Positions 43,901 through 53,497 of a DNA stretch of 64,000 nt are shown piece by piece. Source of the stretch: Dactylosporangium roseum (GTDB taxonomy: Bacteria; Actinomycetota; Actinomycetes; Mycobacteriales; Micromonosporaceae); the NCBI RefSeq assembly GCF_025264685.1, contig NZ_CP073721.1, positions 549,001 through 613,000 on the forward strand. Direction: 5' to 3'. Within the stretch, counting starts at the first letter, position 1, and every line of letters begins with the position of its first letter. The translations under genes and the position numbers were made by a program. Below the pieces are notes generated by a model. The model saw only the letters and a list, made by a program, of their open reading frames with translations, was not told the origin of the DNA and did not search any database.

Positions 43901-44989
43901 CGGCGGCTCCCGGTCGAGGTCGATCAGCGTCACGCCGTCGATGCCGCCGTCGGTGCCGAGGTGGCCGCTCCCGGACAGGTCGCCGCCGTCGAGCACGACC
44001 ACGAGATGCGGCCCGGTCGGCTTTCCGGCGCCGCGCTCGGCGTCGAACCGTCCGCGGCTCGCCAGCAGCTCGTCGAGGCGCTCCTCCAGCTCCTTGACGG
44101 TGTCGGCGACCAACCGGACCGGGCCGACGGCGTCGGTGCTGGTCGGGTGCAGCGAGTGCGGCAGCCACTTGGTCCACTCCCACCAGTCGCGCCGGCCCGG
44201 TGCCGCGCAGACGGCGACCAGCAGATCGTCCGGCGCGTGGAACACGGTGAGCTGCGCCAGCATCGCCCGCACGAGGGCACGGGCCGGATCGTGTGCGCCG
44301 CTGATCCCGGCCGGCGTGCCGCGGGCCGTGCTCGCCGACCGCACGTGGATCCGCGCGAAGCTGCGCAGCGAGATCGCCACCGGCAGGTCCGGGACCACCG
44401 AGTAGGCGTCGAGGAACCGGCGCAGCGCCGCCGCGGTCATCGGCTCCAAGTCCTCCAGCGGCCGGGTCATCGGCGGTATCAGCGGTGTTGCCAGGGTCTG
44501 CGGCCCGACGGCGACCCGCACGATCGCGAAGTCGCCGTCGGTCGTCCGGCGCTCCCAGAGCCGATGGCTGTCCACGGTGGACCACAGCGCGTGCGGGTCG
44601 GGGTGGCGGTAGTGCAGGCCGGTGCGCTGCTTCGCGGCCGTCTCCCGCACCCGGCGGCGCAGCTCGGCGAGATGCCGCAGATACTCGCGGCGCGCCGCGA
44701 CCATCTCCGCCTTCCTCGGTGCGCCGCTGCCCGTCGAGGTGAGGAGCATTCCGAGGGTGGAGAAGCCGAAGATGGCACCGATGACATAGGAGTAGGCACC
44801 GCCGTCGCGGCCCGCGAAGAGCAACGCGGTGGCGATCGTCCCGGTGAGCATCGGCACCACCTGCACCAACTGCTGCCAGCGCGTCGACGGCACCTGCGGT
44901 GTCTCCGGAGGCGCCTGCACCAGCAGCTCCCCGCTCGGAATCTCCGGTGCGGGGCGCCGCGATGATCGATTGACGACGGTCGTGCTCAC
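40988..44989 (-). CDS. eccC: Fused EccC (EccCa-EccCb) type VII secretion ATPase
   Basis: A 1333-residue protein. Two membrane helices (about 40-90) precede three FtsK/SpoIIIE ATPase domains. Their P-loops are all intact: IGATGSGKSELLRTL, VGGTQSGKSVALRTL and FGEGESGKSTALRGL, with Walker B strands LLIVCDEFSELLE, DVFLVIDGWST and FVLVDDYDLV. In ESX systems EccC recognises Esx substrates and drives export; mycobacteria often split it into EccCa and EccCb, whereas here it is one chain. GTG 44989 (VSTTVVNRSSR) is chosen; GTG 44998 adds three residues. It diverges from eccD by 108 bp, so the two share a promoter region. Confidence 0.95.
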   Translation of the reverse strand: MSTTVVNRSSRRPAPEIPSGELLVQAPPETPQVPSTRWQQLVQVVPMLTGTIATALLFAGRDGGAYSYVIGAIFGFSTLGMLLTSTGSGAPRKAEMVAARREYLRHLAELRRRVRETAAKQRTGLHYRHPDPHALWSTVDSHRLWERRTTDGDFAIVRVAVGPQTLATPLIPPMTRPLEDLEPMTAAALRRFLDAYSVVPDLPVAISLRSFARIHVRSASTARGTPAGISGAHDPARALVRAMLAQLTVFHAPDDLLVAVCAAPGRRDWWEWTKWLPHSLHPTSTDAVGPVRLVADTVKELEERLDELLASRGRFDAERGAGKPTGPHLVVVLDGGDLSGSGHLGTDGGIDGVTLIDLDREPPRLLDRSAIVLDPSDGRLATVSADAEPGDTRTSVGVPDALDPAEAEAVARRLAPLRLAVRTGAEGKASGRDPSAGADFTTLLHLGDPWSLEVASAWAPRPHRDRLRVTIGVGQQGQPVDIDLKESAQDGMGPHGLLIGATGSGKSELLRTLVLGLAATHSSETLNFVLIDFKGGATFARMDRLPHVAAFITNLRKELPLVDRMTHAINGEVIRRQEVLRRSGDYDSVRDYERARTGGAPLAPLPSLLIVCDEFSELLEAKPDFIDLFLQIGRVGRSLGMHLLLASQRLEEGRLRGLDTHLSYRIGLRTFSSLESRTVLGVPDAYELPRSPGHGYLKSGTEPLARFKAAYVSGVHRQPGRSPAVQGVPGGRRVVEYGTQFVPLPPKPAAAAESATAPAGESLLDIIVERLVGRGVPAHQVWLPPLSSAAPLDELLGPLVVDPMRGLTVVNPQLRGTLQVPLALIDRPLEQRRDVMWLSLGSADGHAAVVGGTQSGKSVALRTLITGLALTHTPAEVQVYCLDFGGGQLAGLRGLPHVGGVAGRLDTAAVRRTVGEIAALLAERERRFAAGGIDSMTTYRRQRATAGTTAAGDQWGDVFLVIDGWSTVRGEYEDLEGVITDITTRGLSYGMHVVASASRWTDFRPAFRDLLGSRLELRLGDETDSLVSRKAAANVPKQTPGRGITAEGLHLLVAQPRLASAEPPDLVTAIAAAWPGAPAPRVRLLPAVVPFADITEDADPANRLALPLGIAESDLRPVRIDFAGDPHFLIFGEGESGKSTALRGLAATISTRFAPHEARIVLIDHRRSLLGAVVTEHLIGYGTGVRQTEELIASVADYMERRLPGPDVTQDQLRTRSWWTGPECFVLVDDYDLVATGPVNPLQPLLPYLAQARDIGLHLVLARRSGGASRALYEPVIQRLRELSSPGLVMSGDRDEGVLLGTVRPGPLPPGRGWLVTRREEARLVQVAHLPAT

Positions 44990-45097
44990 GCGAGGCACTC
45001 TAGGGGCTCGGTACGACAGTCCGTGAGCCCGTTCCACCGTGAGTAGTTGAAATTTCGCGTCACGTGAGCGGACCGGTGAGGGGCGAGACGGAGATCG

Positions 45098-46459
45098 GTG
45101 GATCGTGATACGTCTGAGCCCATGCCCGCAGCATCGACCGGTCTCGCCCGCGTGACGATCAACGCCCCACAGCGGCGGATCGACGTCGCGCTGCCCGACT
45201 CCGTGCCCCTGGCCGAGCTGTTGCCGGAGCTGCTCCAGCACGCCGGAGCCGGCCTTGCCGACGACGGCGAGCGGCACGGCGGGTGGCTGCTGAGACGCGC
45301 CGACGGCACGACGCTCTCGGCCGCCGCGGGGCTGGCCGGCCAAGGCGTCCACGACGGCACGATCCTGTATCTTGTGCCGGCCCGGACGGGCTGGCCCGAG
45401 CTCGAGTTCGACGACGTCGTCGAGGCGATCGCGGCCGGGGCGCGGCGTCAGGGTGTCCCGTGGAGCCCGGCGGCGACGCGCGCCACGGCGCTGGCCGCGG
45501 CAGGTGCGGGCCTGGCGGTCGCGGTCGTCGCGGCCCTCCGGTTCGACGCGCCGGTGATCGCAGGCGTGCTCGTCGCCGTTCTCGTCCTGGCCGGGTCGAC
45601 CGCGTCGCGTGCCTATGGCGACTCGCTGGTCGGCGCGGTTCTCGCGGCCTACGGGCTGCCGTTCGCCGGTGTCGCCGGCTGGTTGTCCGCGCCCGATCCG
45701 GCGACCGGCGCGGGCCGGGCCCTGATCGGCGGTGTCGCGCTGCTGCTGGCGTCGTTCGTCGCCGCGGCCGGAGTCGCGCACCAGTTGCGGCTCTTCGTCG
45801 CGGGCGCGACCGCGGGCCTGCTCGCCGCCGGGGCCGGAGCGCTGGCGATCGTGACCCGCCCGACGGCCGCCGCCGCGGTCGTGCTCGCCGCGCTGGTGGC
45901 AGGTGTGGCCGGATTGCCGCTCATCGCCATCCGCCTGGGGAAGCTGCCGATGCCGATGATCGCGCTGCCCGCCGACCTGGCACCGGGCGGACGGGTCATC
46001 AGTGCGCCGCCCGACCGGTCCCGGATCTTCGCGGCGGTGGCACGGACCGACGAGATGCTCACCGGCATGCTGATCGGCTGCGCCCTCGCGGCCGGCGGTG
46101 CGGCCCTGGTGCTCGTGCGGTCCGGCGACGTCTCGGGGACGATTCTCGTCGCCGTGGCCGCGACAGCGTTCCTGTTGCGGGCGCGGATCTTCGTCACCGT
46201 CCGGCAGCGGCTGCCCCTGATCGGGGCCGGGTTGGCCGGGCCGGCCCTGCTGGCACTGTTTCTGTGCAGATCGGCGATCGAGGGCGTCGCGCTGGTCTCG
46301 GCGGCCGCGGTGATCGTCGCGCTCGCGGGCGTGCGGGCGGCGACCCGACCGTCCTCACCCTACGTGGGCCGGGCCGCCGACCTGCTCGACGTGCTCTGCA
46401 TGATCTCGGTCGTGCCGCTCGCCTGCGCCGTGCTGGGCCTCTACGGGCTGTTCACCTGA
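45098..46459 (+). CDS. eccD: EccD type VII secretion membrane channel protein
   Basis: A 453-residue protein. Residues about 15-95 form a YukD ubiquitin-like domain (LARVTINAPQRRIDVALPDS). From about 130 to the end there are about eleven hydrophobic helices, as in the pore-forming EccD family. An initial MDRDTSEPMPAAS contains a second possible start (ATG 45122). It faces eccC across a divergent promoter. No EccB or EccE gene is adjacent. Confidence 0.93.
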   Translation: MDRDTSEPMPAASTGLARVTINAPQRRIDVALPDSVPLAELLPELLQHAGAGLADDGERHGGWLLRRADGTTLSAAAGLAGQGVHDGTILYLVPARTGWPELEFDDVVEAIAAGARRQGVPWSPAATRATALAAAGAGLAVAVVAALRFDAPVIAGVLVAVLVLAGSTASRAYGDSLVGAVLAAYGLPFAGVAGWLSAPDPATGAGRALIGGVALLLASFVAAAGVAHQLRLFVAGATAGLLAAGAGALAIVTRPTAAAAVVLAALVAGVAGLPLIAIRLGKLPMPMIALPADLAPGGRVISAPPDRSRIFAAVARTDEMLTGMLIGCALAAGGAALVLVRSGDVSGTILVAVAATAFLLRARIFVTVRQRLPLIGAGLAGPALLALFLCRSAIEGVALVSAAAVIVALAGVRAATRPSSPYVGRAADLLDVLCMISVVPLACAVLGLYGLFT

Positions 46460-46476
46460 CAGGCGAGCGGAACAAG

Positions 46477-46492
46477 GACCGGCTACTCGGTC
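46477..46492. terminator. Hairpin between convergent eccD and ppa
   Basis: GACCG-GCTACT-CGGTC lies between the eccD stop and the ppa coding end; it overlaps the first codons of the ppa 3' end. Weak evidence for a shared terminator. Confidence 0.35.
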
Positions 46493-47022
46493 GGGTGCGC
46501 GTTGGGCGCCACACCCGGGTCGTGATACGTGCCCGCCGCGATGGCCTCCTGGTAACGGCGGCGAGACGCGGCGATCTCGGCCTCCGCCTCGACCCGGCCG
46601 ACCCACGTCGCGCCCTCGACGCTCTTGCCGGGCTCAAGGTCCTTGTAGACCTCGAAGAAGTGCTGGATCTCCAGCCGGTCGAACTCACCGAGGTGGTGGA
46701 TGTCCCGGAGGTGCTCCAGCCGCGGGTCTTCGGCGGGGACGCACAGCACCTTGTCGTCGCCGCCCTTTTCGTCGGTCATGCGGAACATCCCGATCGCGCG
46801 TGAGCGGATCAGGCAGCCCGGAAACGTGGGAGACTGGACCAGCACGAGCGCGTCCAGCGGGTCCTCGTCCTGGCCGAGCGTGCCCTCGATGTAGCCGTAG
46901 TCCGCCGGGTACTGCGTGGAGGTGAACAGTGTCCGGTCGAGCCGAATGCGGCCCGTCGCGTGGTCAACCTCGTACTTGTTGCGTTGACCCTTCGGGATTT
47001 CGACCGTCACGTCGAAGTCCAT
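46483..47022 (-). CDS. ppa: Inorganic pyrophosphatase
   Basis: A 179-residue family I soluble pyrophosphatase. Seen: [34 protein letters not shown] (metal-binding Asps) and [11 protein letters not shown]. It hydrolyses PPi and needs Mg2+. ATG 47022 is fixed by the conserved [12 protein letters not shown] start. It diverges from dacB, a common arrangement in actinobacteria. Confidence 0.96.
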   Translation of the reverse strand: MDFDVTVEIPKGQRNKYEVDHATGRIRLDRTLFTSTQYPADYGYIEGTLGQDEDPLDALVLVQSPTFPGCLIRSRAIGMFRMTDEKGGDDKVLCVPAEDPRLEHLRDIHHLGEFDRLEIQHFFEVYKDLEPGKSVEGATWVGRVEAEAEIAASRRRYQEAIAAGTYHDPGVAPNAHPTE

Positions 47023-47103
47023 CTGATGACTCCTCACCCTCGCACCGCTGCGCCGACCATTAGTCTCGCGTACAGCACCGTGACGCTGAACGGGGAGGGT
47101 CGG

Positions 47104-48507
47104 GTGGCGAGGGAAACACCACAAAGCGGAGGCCGCGCCGGCGTGGTCGCCGCGGCGACTGTGCTGGTCGTCGCGCTCGCCGTGGCATTGACCGCCGTGT
47201 TCGCCGGCCCCGATGTCGTGCGCGTGCTGGGCCTGGGTGACGGCCGGTCCACGACCTGGAAGGCGGGCATCCCGGCCGAGCCGCCGCCGGTCGTGCTGGC
47301 GGCCATGGACAGCCAGGTGCCGATGCCCAGCCAGGCCGGAGTCGCCGCGGTGCTCGCCCCGCTGCTCGCCGCTCCGGCGCTCGGCCCGCACATCACCGCC
47401 TCCGTCGTCGACGTCGCCACCGGGCAGGTGCTGTACTCCTCCGAGCCTGACGCCGCCATGACGCCCGCGTCCACCACGAAGGTGGTGACCGCCGCCGCGG
47501 TGCTCGCCGCGCTCGGCCCGGCGTACCGCATCAAGACCCGGGTGGTGGCCGGCACGCAACCCGGCGAGGTCGTGATCGTCGGTGGCGGCGACCCGACGCT
47601 CGCGGTGTTCCCGACGTCGTTCTATCCGGGCGCGCCACGGCTGGACGATCTCGCCGCACAGGTGAAGGAGGCACTGGGCGACGCCGCGCCGACGCGGGTG
47701 ATCTACGACGTGTCGCTCTACACCGGCCCCGGCATCGAGCCGGGGTGGGACTCCGACGCGACTACCGGTGGTTCCGGTGCCGTGATCACCCCGCTGATGA
47801 CCGAGGGCGCGCGGCGCAACCCGACGCGGTACTCGGCCCGCTTCCCCCAGCCCGAGGTCCAGGCCGCGCAGGCGTTCGCCAAGGTGCTCGGTCTGCCGCA
47901 GAGCGCGGTCGCGGCCGGAACGGCGCCACAGGGCACGAAGGAACTCGGCAAGGTGGAGTCCGCGCCGCTTGTCCGGTTGGTCGAGACCATGCTGCTGGAG
48001 AGCGACAACGTGCTCGCCGACGCGCTGGCCCGCCAGGTGGCCATCGCCAAGGGGCAGCCGGCGTCGTTCGAGGGCGGGGCCGCCGCCATGAAGACCGTGC
48101 TCGCGGAGCTCAACCTGCCGGTCACCGGCTACGGCCTGGTCGACGGCAGCGGGTTCTCCCGCACCAACCGGCTCTCCCCGGCGCTGCTCACCGGCGTTCT
48201 CGCCATGGCCGCCCGGTCGGACCGGGCCGAGATGCGCGGCATCTTCAGCGGCCTGCCGGTCGCGGGGTACTCCGGCACTCTCGCCACCCGGTTCACCAAG
48301 GCTCAGGACGGCGCGGCCGCGGCCGGGCTGGTCCGCGCGAAGACCGGCACCCTGACCGGGGTCAACTCGCTGGCGGGGATCGCGGTGGACGCCGACGGCC
48401 GGGCGCTGGCCTTCGCGTTCATGGCGGACCAGACCACCGACGGTGGGCAGGCGGTGGTCGCGCTCGACCGGGTGGCCGCGGCGCTGGCGGCCTGCGGCTG
48501 TCGATAG
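47104..48507 (+). CDS. dacB: D-alanyl-D-alanine carboxypeptidase/endopeptidase (PBP4, S13)
   Basis: A 467-residue serine peptidase. One membrane anchor (about 15-40) is followed by the S13 motifs ASTTK (SxxK), SDN (ESDNVLAD) and AKTGTL (KTG). It trims peptidoglycan peptides outside the cell. GTG 47104 is preceded by GGGGAGGGT. A C-terminal segment carries GCR. The position between ppa and the zinc protease gene is as in many actinobacteria. Confidence 0.95.
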   Translation: MARETPQSGGRAGVVAAATVLVVALAVALTAVFAGPDVVRVLGLGDGRSTTWKAGIPAEPPPVVLAAMDSQVPMPSQAGVAAVLAPLLAAPALGPHITASVVDVATGQVLYSSEPDAAMTPASTTKVVTAAAVLAALGPAYRIKTRVVAGTQPGEVVIVGGGDPTLAVFPTSFYPGAPRLDDLAAQVKEALGDAAPTRVIYDVSLYTGPGIEPGWDSDATTGGSGAVITPLMTEGARRNPTRYSARFPQPEVQAAQAFAKVLGLPQSAVAAGTAPQGTKELGKVESAPLVRLVETMLLESDNVLADALARQVAIAKGQPASFEGGAAAMKTVLAELNLPVTGYGLVDGSGFSRTNRLSPALLTGVLAMAARSDRAEMRGIFSGLPVAGYSGTLATRFTKAQDGAAAAGLVRAKTGTLTGVNSLAGIAVDADGRALAFAFMADQTTDGGQAVVALDRVAAALAACGCR

Positions 48508-48587
48508 TCCGGATGCGGAGTGTGATCAGGGTTTACTCGGGGTAGTCGAGGCGGTCGGCAGTGGTCCGACGCGGGTACGGTGGGGAC

Positions 48588-50210
48588 ATGGCGCAGTTCG
48601 TCGATTGGGATCTCGCCGCAGCCACCGCAGCGGCGCTGGGCAAGAGCGGCCCGGCCGTTTCCTACGAAGAGGCCGCCGCCGCCGTCGCCGACCTGCGCGG
48701 GCTGGCGAACGAGGCGGCCGAGCACGTCACGGCCTTCACCGGCCTCCGTGCCATGGTCCAAGGGCCACCGGTGCGGGTCGTCGACCGGCGCGACTGGGCC
48801 GCCACCAACATCGAGGGCCTGCGGCAGGTCATCCAGCCGCTGGCCGAGCGGCTCGCGGGCGGTAAGCAGCCGGGTGCGGTCGTCGGTGCCATCGGCTCGC
48901 GGTTCACCGGCGTCCAGGCCGGAACCGTGCTGGCCTATCTCTCCGGGAAGGTCCTCGGGCAATACGAGGTCTTCGCCGCCGACCCCGGCCAGTTGCTCCT
49001 CGTCGCGCCTAACATCGTCGAGGCCGAGCGCAAGCTCAATGCCAACTCGCGCGACTTCCGGCTCTGGGTCTGCCTGCACGAGGTGACCCACCGGGTGCAG
49101 TTCACGGCCGTGCCCTGGATGCGGGGCTACTTCCTCGGTGAGGTCGGCGCGTTCGTCGACGCCTCCCAGCTCAACCAGGACCAACTCGCCGAGCGGATGC
49201 GGCGCGCCGTCGGCGCACTCGCCGACGTGGTCCGCGATCCCAACAGCCGTGTCTCGGTCCTCGACCTGGTGCAGACTCCGGGTCAGAAGGCCGTCCTCGA
49301 CCGGCTCACGGCGCTGATGACGGTGCTGGAGGGCCACGCCGAGTTCGTCATGGACGGCGTCGGCCCCGAGGTGGTGCCGAGTGTCGAGGAGATCCGGTCC
49401 AAGTTCAACCGCCGCCGCGAGGCCGGCAACCCGCTCGACCGGGTGCTGCGCAAGCTGCTCGGTGTCGACGTGAAGCTCCGGCAGTATGCGGAGGGCCGCA
49501 AGTTCGTCCACGCGGTCGTCGAGCACGTCGGTATGGACGGGTTCAACAAGCTGTGGCAGTCGCCGCTGACCATTCCGCGGCTCGACGAGCTGAGTGACCC
49601 CGAGGCCTGGATCGTGCGCGTGCTCGGCGCGAGCGCGCTGAGCCGTCCGACGCCCGTGCAGGCCGCGCCGGTCACCGAGGCGCCACCAGCCCCCGTGCCG
49701 ACCGTTCCCGAGCCGACGGACACCGCTCCGGCGGAGGCCGGGGTCGCCGAGTCGACCGAGGTGGCCGGCCTGGCCGCCGAGACGCAGCCGGGTGTGGTCG
49801 CGCCGGAAGAGCGTGGAAAGGCCGGGGGGACCCCTGCCGACCCGGTGTCGGCCGGTGCGGTGCCCGCCGAGGTCGAGCCGCCCGCCGGTGGACCGGTCAC
49901 CGTGGCACCTCCCGTCGAGGACGTCGATCCGGCCGCTGCCGAGGCGGGACCGGCCGAGGTCGAGCCCGGCGCAGAGGGCACGCCGGCCAAGGCGCAGGCC
50001 ACGGCGGCGGAGGACGTGAAGGCCGAGGGCGACGAAACCGGAAGCACCGCGGACGGCGATCCAAAGGAGGGGAGCGCCGAGGCCGAAGGGGCGCCGCCGG
50101 AAGTGGCGCCCGAGCCGCGCAGTGCCTTCGACGCGGGTGAGTCCAGCACGACGCTCGAGGCCGCCGAGGCTGACGGTCACCGGCCGGTTAAGCCCGCCGG
50201 TGCCGACTGA
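48588..50210 (+). CDS. DUF2342 zinc-dependent metalloprotease with acidic low-complexity tail
   Basis: A 540-residue protein. Residues 1-365 are the DUF2342/F420-associated zincin, with the zinc motif LHEVTHRVQF (HExxH, about 165-169) and a downstream GHAEFVMD. Residues about 375-540 are an Ala/Glu/Pro/Val-rich disordered tail not seen in short family members. The protein is expected in the cytosol. ATG 48588 is the first before MAQFVDWD. The substrate is unknown. It is coupled to tilS by a 5-bp gap, a conserved arrangement. Confidence 0.88.
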   Translation: MAQFVDWDLAAATAAALGKSGPAVSYEEAAAAVADLRGLANEAAEHVTAFTGLRAMVQGPPVRVVDRRDWAATNIEGLRQVIQPLAERLAGGKQPGAVVGAIGSRFTGVQAGTVLAYLSGKVLGQYEVFAADPGQLLLVAPNIVEAERKLNANSRDFRLWVCLHEVTHRVQFTAVPWMRGYFLGEVGAFVDASQLNQDQLAERMRRAVGALADVVRDPNSRVSVLDLVQTPGQKAVLDRLTALMTVLEGHAEFVMDGVGPEVVPSVEEIRSKFNRRREAGNPLDRVLRKLLGVDVKLRQYAEGRKFVHAVVEHVGMDGFNKLWQSPLTIPRLDELSDPEAWIVRVLGASALSRPTPVQAAPVTEAPPAPVPTVPEPTDTAPAEAGVAESTEVAGLAAETQPGVVAPEERGKAGGTPADPVSAGAVPAEVEPPAGGPVTVAPPVEDVDPAAAEAGPAEVEPGAEGTPAKAQATAAEDVKAEGDETGSTADGDPKEGSAEAEGAPPEVAPEPRSAFDAGESSTTLEAAEADGHRPVKPAGAD

Positions 50211-50215
50211 TCGGC

Positions 50216-51196
50216 ATGGCCGCGCTGGCGCCGGCTGTCGCGGCCGTGCGGACCGCGGTCCGAAGGAGCCTGGCTGCGGTCGAGCCGGCGCTCGCACCCG
50301 GTGACACGGTGCTGGTGGCCTGTTCCGGCGGGGCCGACTCGCTGGCGTTGGCCGTCGCGGCACGGTTCGTCACCCATCGCATGCGCCTGCACTGCGGCAT
50401 GGTGACCGTCGACCACGGCCTGCAGGACGGGTCCGCCGAGCGGGCCGTACGGCTGGCGGGCTGGGCGCGCGAGCGGGAGTTCGCGCCGGTCGAGGTGCGC
50501 AGTGTGAAGGTGGCCGGGCCGGGCGGGCCGGAGGCGGCGGCGCGTGACGCCCGGTATGCCGCGCTGGCCGCGGCTGCCAAGGCCCACCGGGCGGGGCTCG
50601 TACTGCTCGGGCACACCCGCGACGACCAGGCCGAGACGGTGCTGCTCGCGCTCGCCCGCGGCTCGGGGCCGCGCGGGCTGGCGGGCATGCCGGAGCGACG
50701 CGAGCGGCACGGGGTGCTGTTCGTGCGGCCCCTGCTCGACGTCCGCCGCGCCGACACCCGGCTCGCCTGCGCGGCCGACGGCCTCGTGCCGTGGGACGAC
50801 CCGCACAACAGCGATCCGGCATATGCCCGGTCGCGCGTCCGGCCACTCGTTGAGGCGCTAGGGGCCGGTGTGGTCGACAACCTGGCGCGCACCGCCCGGC
50901 TGGTCGCCGCCGACAACAACCACCTCGACGAGCTGGCCGCGGACGCGCTGGAGAAGGCGCTCGACGGGCCGGCGGCGCTGTCCGTCGCCGCGCTCGAACG
51001 GCTGCCCGCGCCCGTGCGCACCAGGGTGCTGCACGCCTGGGTGCGGCGGCTCGGGGTGCCGGGCAGCGCCTTGTCGAACCGGCACGTGGTGGCCCTCGAC
51101 GCGCTCGTCGTGGACTGGCACGGGCAGGGACCCGCCGCGCTGCCCGGTGGCGTGCGCGTCGCCCGGCAGGACGGCAGGTTGCACGGAAACCATTGA
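50216..51196 (+). CDS. tilS: tRNA(Ile)-lysidine synthase
   Basis: A 326-residue ATPase of the N-type family. The PP-loop SGGADSLAL is near residue 38; LLGHTRDDQAETVLL and NSDPAYARSRVRP are the family substrate regions. It attaches lysine to C34 of tRNA-Ile(CAU), changing codon specificity to AUA. It starts five bases after the zinc protease gene, so the two are coupled. Confidence 0.95.
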   Translation: MAALAPAVAAVRTAVRRSLAAVEPALAPGDTVLVACSGGADSLALAVAARFVTHRMRLHCGMVTVDHGLQDGSAERAVRLAGWAREREFAPVEVRSVKVAGPGGPEAAARDARYAALAAAAKAHRAGLVLLGHTRDDQAETVLLALARGSGPRGLAGMPERRERHGVLFVRPLLDVRRADTRLACAADGLVPWDDPHNSDPAYARSRVRPLVEALGAGVVDNLARTARLVAADNNHLDELAADALEKALDGPAALSVAALERLPAPVRTRVLHAWVRRLGVPGSALSNRHVVALDALVVDWHGQGPAALPGGVRVARQDGRLHGNH

Positions 51197-51241
51197 CATC
51201 AGCGGATGCGCCGCGCGGTCCGTACCGCCTAAGATCATTCG

Positions 51242-52852
51242 GTGTCGAAAGACCTCCTTGCGCGCAAGCCGTTGTTCGCGCCCCACGGTGTCGTGGCCAC
51301 AAGTCAGCCGCTCGCGGCGTCCGCCGGGCTGGCGGTGCTGCGCCGCGGAGGCAACGCGATCGACGCGGCGGTCGCCACCGCGATCGCGTTGACGGTGCTC
51401 CAGCCCGGCTCGAACGACCTCGGCAGTGACCTGTTCGCCCTGGTCTGGGACGGTTCGCGGCTCCACGGGCTGAACGCCTCCGGACGGTCTCCCGCCCTGC
51501 TCACGCGCGACCTCGTGCTGGACCGGGAGCCAGCGCTCGCGTCGGCCGCGCTGGGTGGCAGCCAGGCGACCGCGACGCAGGCCGTGCCGGCGCGCGGCTG
51601 GCTGCCGGTGACCGTTCCCGGCGCCCCGGCTGGCTGGCGTGACCTGCACGAACGCTTCGGATCGCTGCCGTTCGCCGACCTTTTCACCGACGCGATCGCC
51701 TACGCCGAGCACGGCTACCCGGTGTCACCGACCGTCGCCCACCACTGGGGCCGGGCCGCCGAGGTCGTGCACGCCGACCTGATCGGACCCGAGTTCGTCG
51801 AGTGGGCCCGCGTCTTCATGCCCGGTGGTCGCGCGCCCAGGGCAGGGGAGCGGTTCCGCAACCCGGACGTCGCCCGGTCGTTGCGCTCCATCAGCGGTAC
51901 CGGTGCCGCCTCCTTCTACCGCGGCGAGCTGGCCGAGGCGATGGTCGCGCACGCCGAGCGCACCGGCGGCCTGCTCCGCGCCGACGATCTGGTGAACCAC
52001 GAGTCCACCTGGGTCGACCCGATCTCCGTGCGGTACCGCGGGCACGACGTGTGGGAATTGCCGCCGAACGGGCAGGGCATCGCCGCCCTGATCGCGCTCG
52101 GTATCCTCGACGGTCTTCCGGCGTCGCCGTCGCTGCACCAGCAGCTAGAGGCGATCAAGCTCGGCTTCGCCGACGCGCACGCCTACGTGGCGGATCCGGC
52201 GTTCCACACCCACCCCGCGGAGTTGCTCGACCCCGCGTACCTCGCCGGCCGCCGCATGCTGATCGGCGAGCACGCCGCCGAATACCCGACCGGCGACCCG
52301 CTGCGGGGCGGCACCGTGTACCTGTGCACCGCCGACGGTGACGGGCGCATGGTCAGCCTGATCCAGTCCAACTACATGGGCTTCGGCTCCCACGTCGTGG
52401 TCCCGGGCACCGGGTTCAGCCTGCAGAACCGTGGCGCCGGGTTCGTCCTGGACCCGGTTCACCCGAACGTGGTCGCGCCCGGAAAACGCCCCTTCCACAC
52501 GATCATCCCGGGCTTTCTGACCCGGGACGGCGCGGTGGTCGGACCGTTCGGCGTGATGGGCGGGCACATGCAGCCCCAGGGCCACCTCCAGGTCGTGCTC
52601 TCCACGGTCGACGACCTGCTCGACCCGCAGGCCGCGCTCGACCGGCCGCGCTGGTACTGGCACACGGGGCTGGAAGTGCGGGTGGAGCCCGGCCTGGCCG
52701 GCGCCGTCGACGACCTGCGCCGCCGCGGTCACGACGTGACGGTGGTCGGCACGCCGGGTGCGTTCGGCTACGGGCAGGCCATCTGGCGCACGGACGCCGG
52801 CTATGTGGCCGGCTCCGAACCGCGGGCAGACGGTGTGGCAGCAGGATTCTGA
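51242..52852 (+). CDS. Gamma-glutamyltransferase-family protein
   Basis: A 536-residue Ntn-hydrolase. The N-terminal half contains GVVATSQPLAASAGLAVLRR and GGNAIDAAVATAIAL. The autoprocessing threonine is in LRGGTVYLCTADGDG, followed by SNYMGFGSHVV and the C-terminal GVMGGHMQPQGHLQV. No signal peptide is visible, so the enzyme is probably cytosolic, unlike secreted GGT. It could cleave gamma-glutamyl compounds or act as a cephalosporin/oxoproline-type acylase. It interrupts the usual tilS-hpt adjacency. Confidence 0.9.
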   Translation: MSKDLLARKPLFAPHGVVATSQPLAASAGLAVLRRGGNAIDAAVATAIALTVLQPGSNDLGSDLFALVWDGSRLHGLNASGRSPALLTRDLVLDREPALASAALGGSQATATQAVPARGWLPVTVPGAPAGWRDLHERFGSLPFADLFTDAIAYAEHGYPVSPTVAHHWGRAAEVVHADLIGPEFVEWARVFMPGGRAPRAGERFRNPDVARSLRSISGTGAASFYRGELAEAMVAHAERTGGLLRADDLVNHESTWVDPISVRYRGHDVWELPPNGQGIAALIALGILDGLPASPSLHQQLEAIKLGFADAHAYVADPAFHTHPAELLDPAYLAGRRMLIGEHAAEYPTGDPLRGGTVYLCTADGDGRMVSLIQSNYMGFGSHVVVPGTGFSLQNRGAGFVLDPVHPNVVAPGKRPFHTIIPGFLTRDGAVVGPFGVMGGHMQPQGHLQVVLSTVDDLLDPQAALDRPRWYWHTGLEVRVEPGLAGAVDDLRRRGHDVTVVGTPGAFGYGQAIWRTDAGYVAGSEPRADGVAAGF

Positions 52853-52921
52853 GTGCGGCGCGGGTCTCCTCAGGGGTGACCCGGCGTCGATCCGGCGGGA
52901 CCGATAGGGCAGGCTAGGCCT

Positions 52922-53497
52922 ATGGCCGACGGCAGCACCTGGCATTCGTCCGACATCGACCACGTGATCGTCAGCGAGGAGCAGATCCGCGAGAAGACGG
53001 CGGAGCTGGCCAAGCAGGTGGCGGCCGACTACGCCGACGTGGAATCGGTGCTGCTGGTCGGGGTGCTCAAGGGCGCCGTCATGTTCATGGCCGACTTCGC
53101 GCGCGCCCTCGGCCGCTCCGGCCCGCCCGTCGAGATGGAGTTCATGGCCGTCTCGTCGTACGGGCAGGGCACTACGTCCTCCGGTGTCGTTCGCATCCTC
53201 AAGGACCTGGACCGCGACATTGCCGGTCGGCACGTGATCGTCGTCGAGGACATCGTCGACTCCGGGCTGACCTTGTCCTGGTTGCTGAAGTACCTGGAGA
53301 GCCGCTCGGCCGCGAACGTCGACGTCGTCGCCCTCCTGCGCAAGCCCGACGCGCTGCGCGTGAGTGTTCCGGTGCGGTATGTCGGATTCGACATACCCAG
53401 CGAGTTTGTGGTCGGATACGGGTTGGACTACGCGGAGCGGTACCGTGACCTCCCGTTTGTCGGGGTGCTCAAACCCTCCGTATACGGGCGCGGCTGA
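52922..53497 (+). CDS. hpt: Hypoxanthine phosphoribosyltransferase
   Basis: A 191-residue purine salvage enzyme. The PRPP loop is [18 protein letters not shown], and [19 protein letters not shown] is also typical. It makes IMP/GMP from the free bases and PRPP. Its place between tilS and ftsH is standard for actinobacteria. The 210-bp gap that follows (53498-53707) contains the ftsH promoter region and no gene. Confidence 0.96.
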   Translation: MADGSTWHSSDIDHVIVSEEQIREKTAELAKQVAADYADVESVLLVGVLKGAVMFMADFARALGRSGPPVEMEFMAVSSYGQGTTSSGVVRILKDLDRDIAGRHVIVVEDIVDSGLTLSWLLKYLESRSAANVDVVALLRKPDALRVSVPVRYVGFDIPSEFVVGYGLDYAERYRDLPFVGVLKPSVYGRG

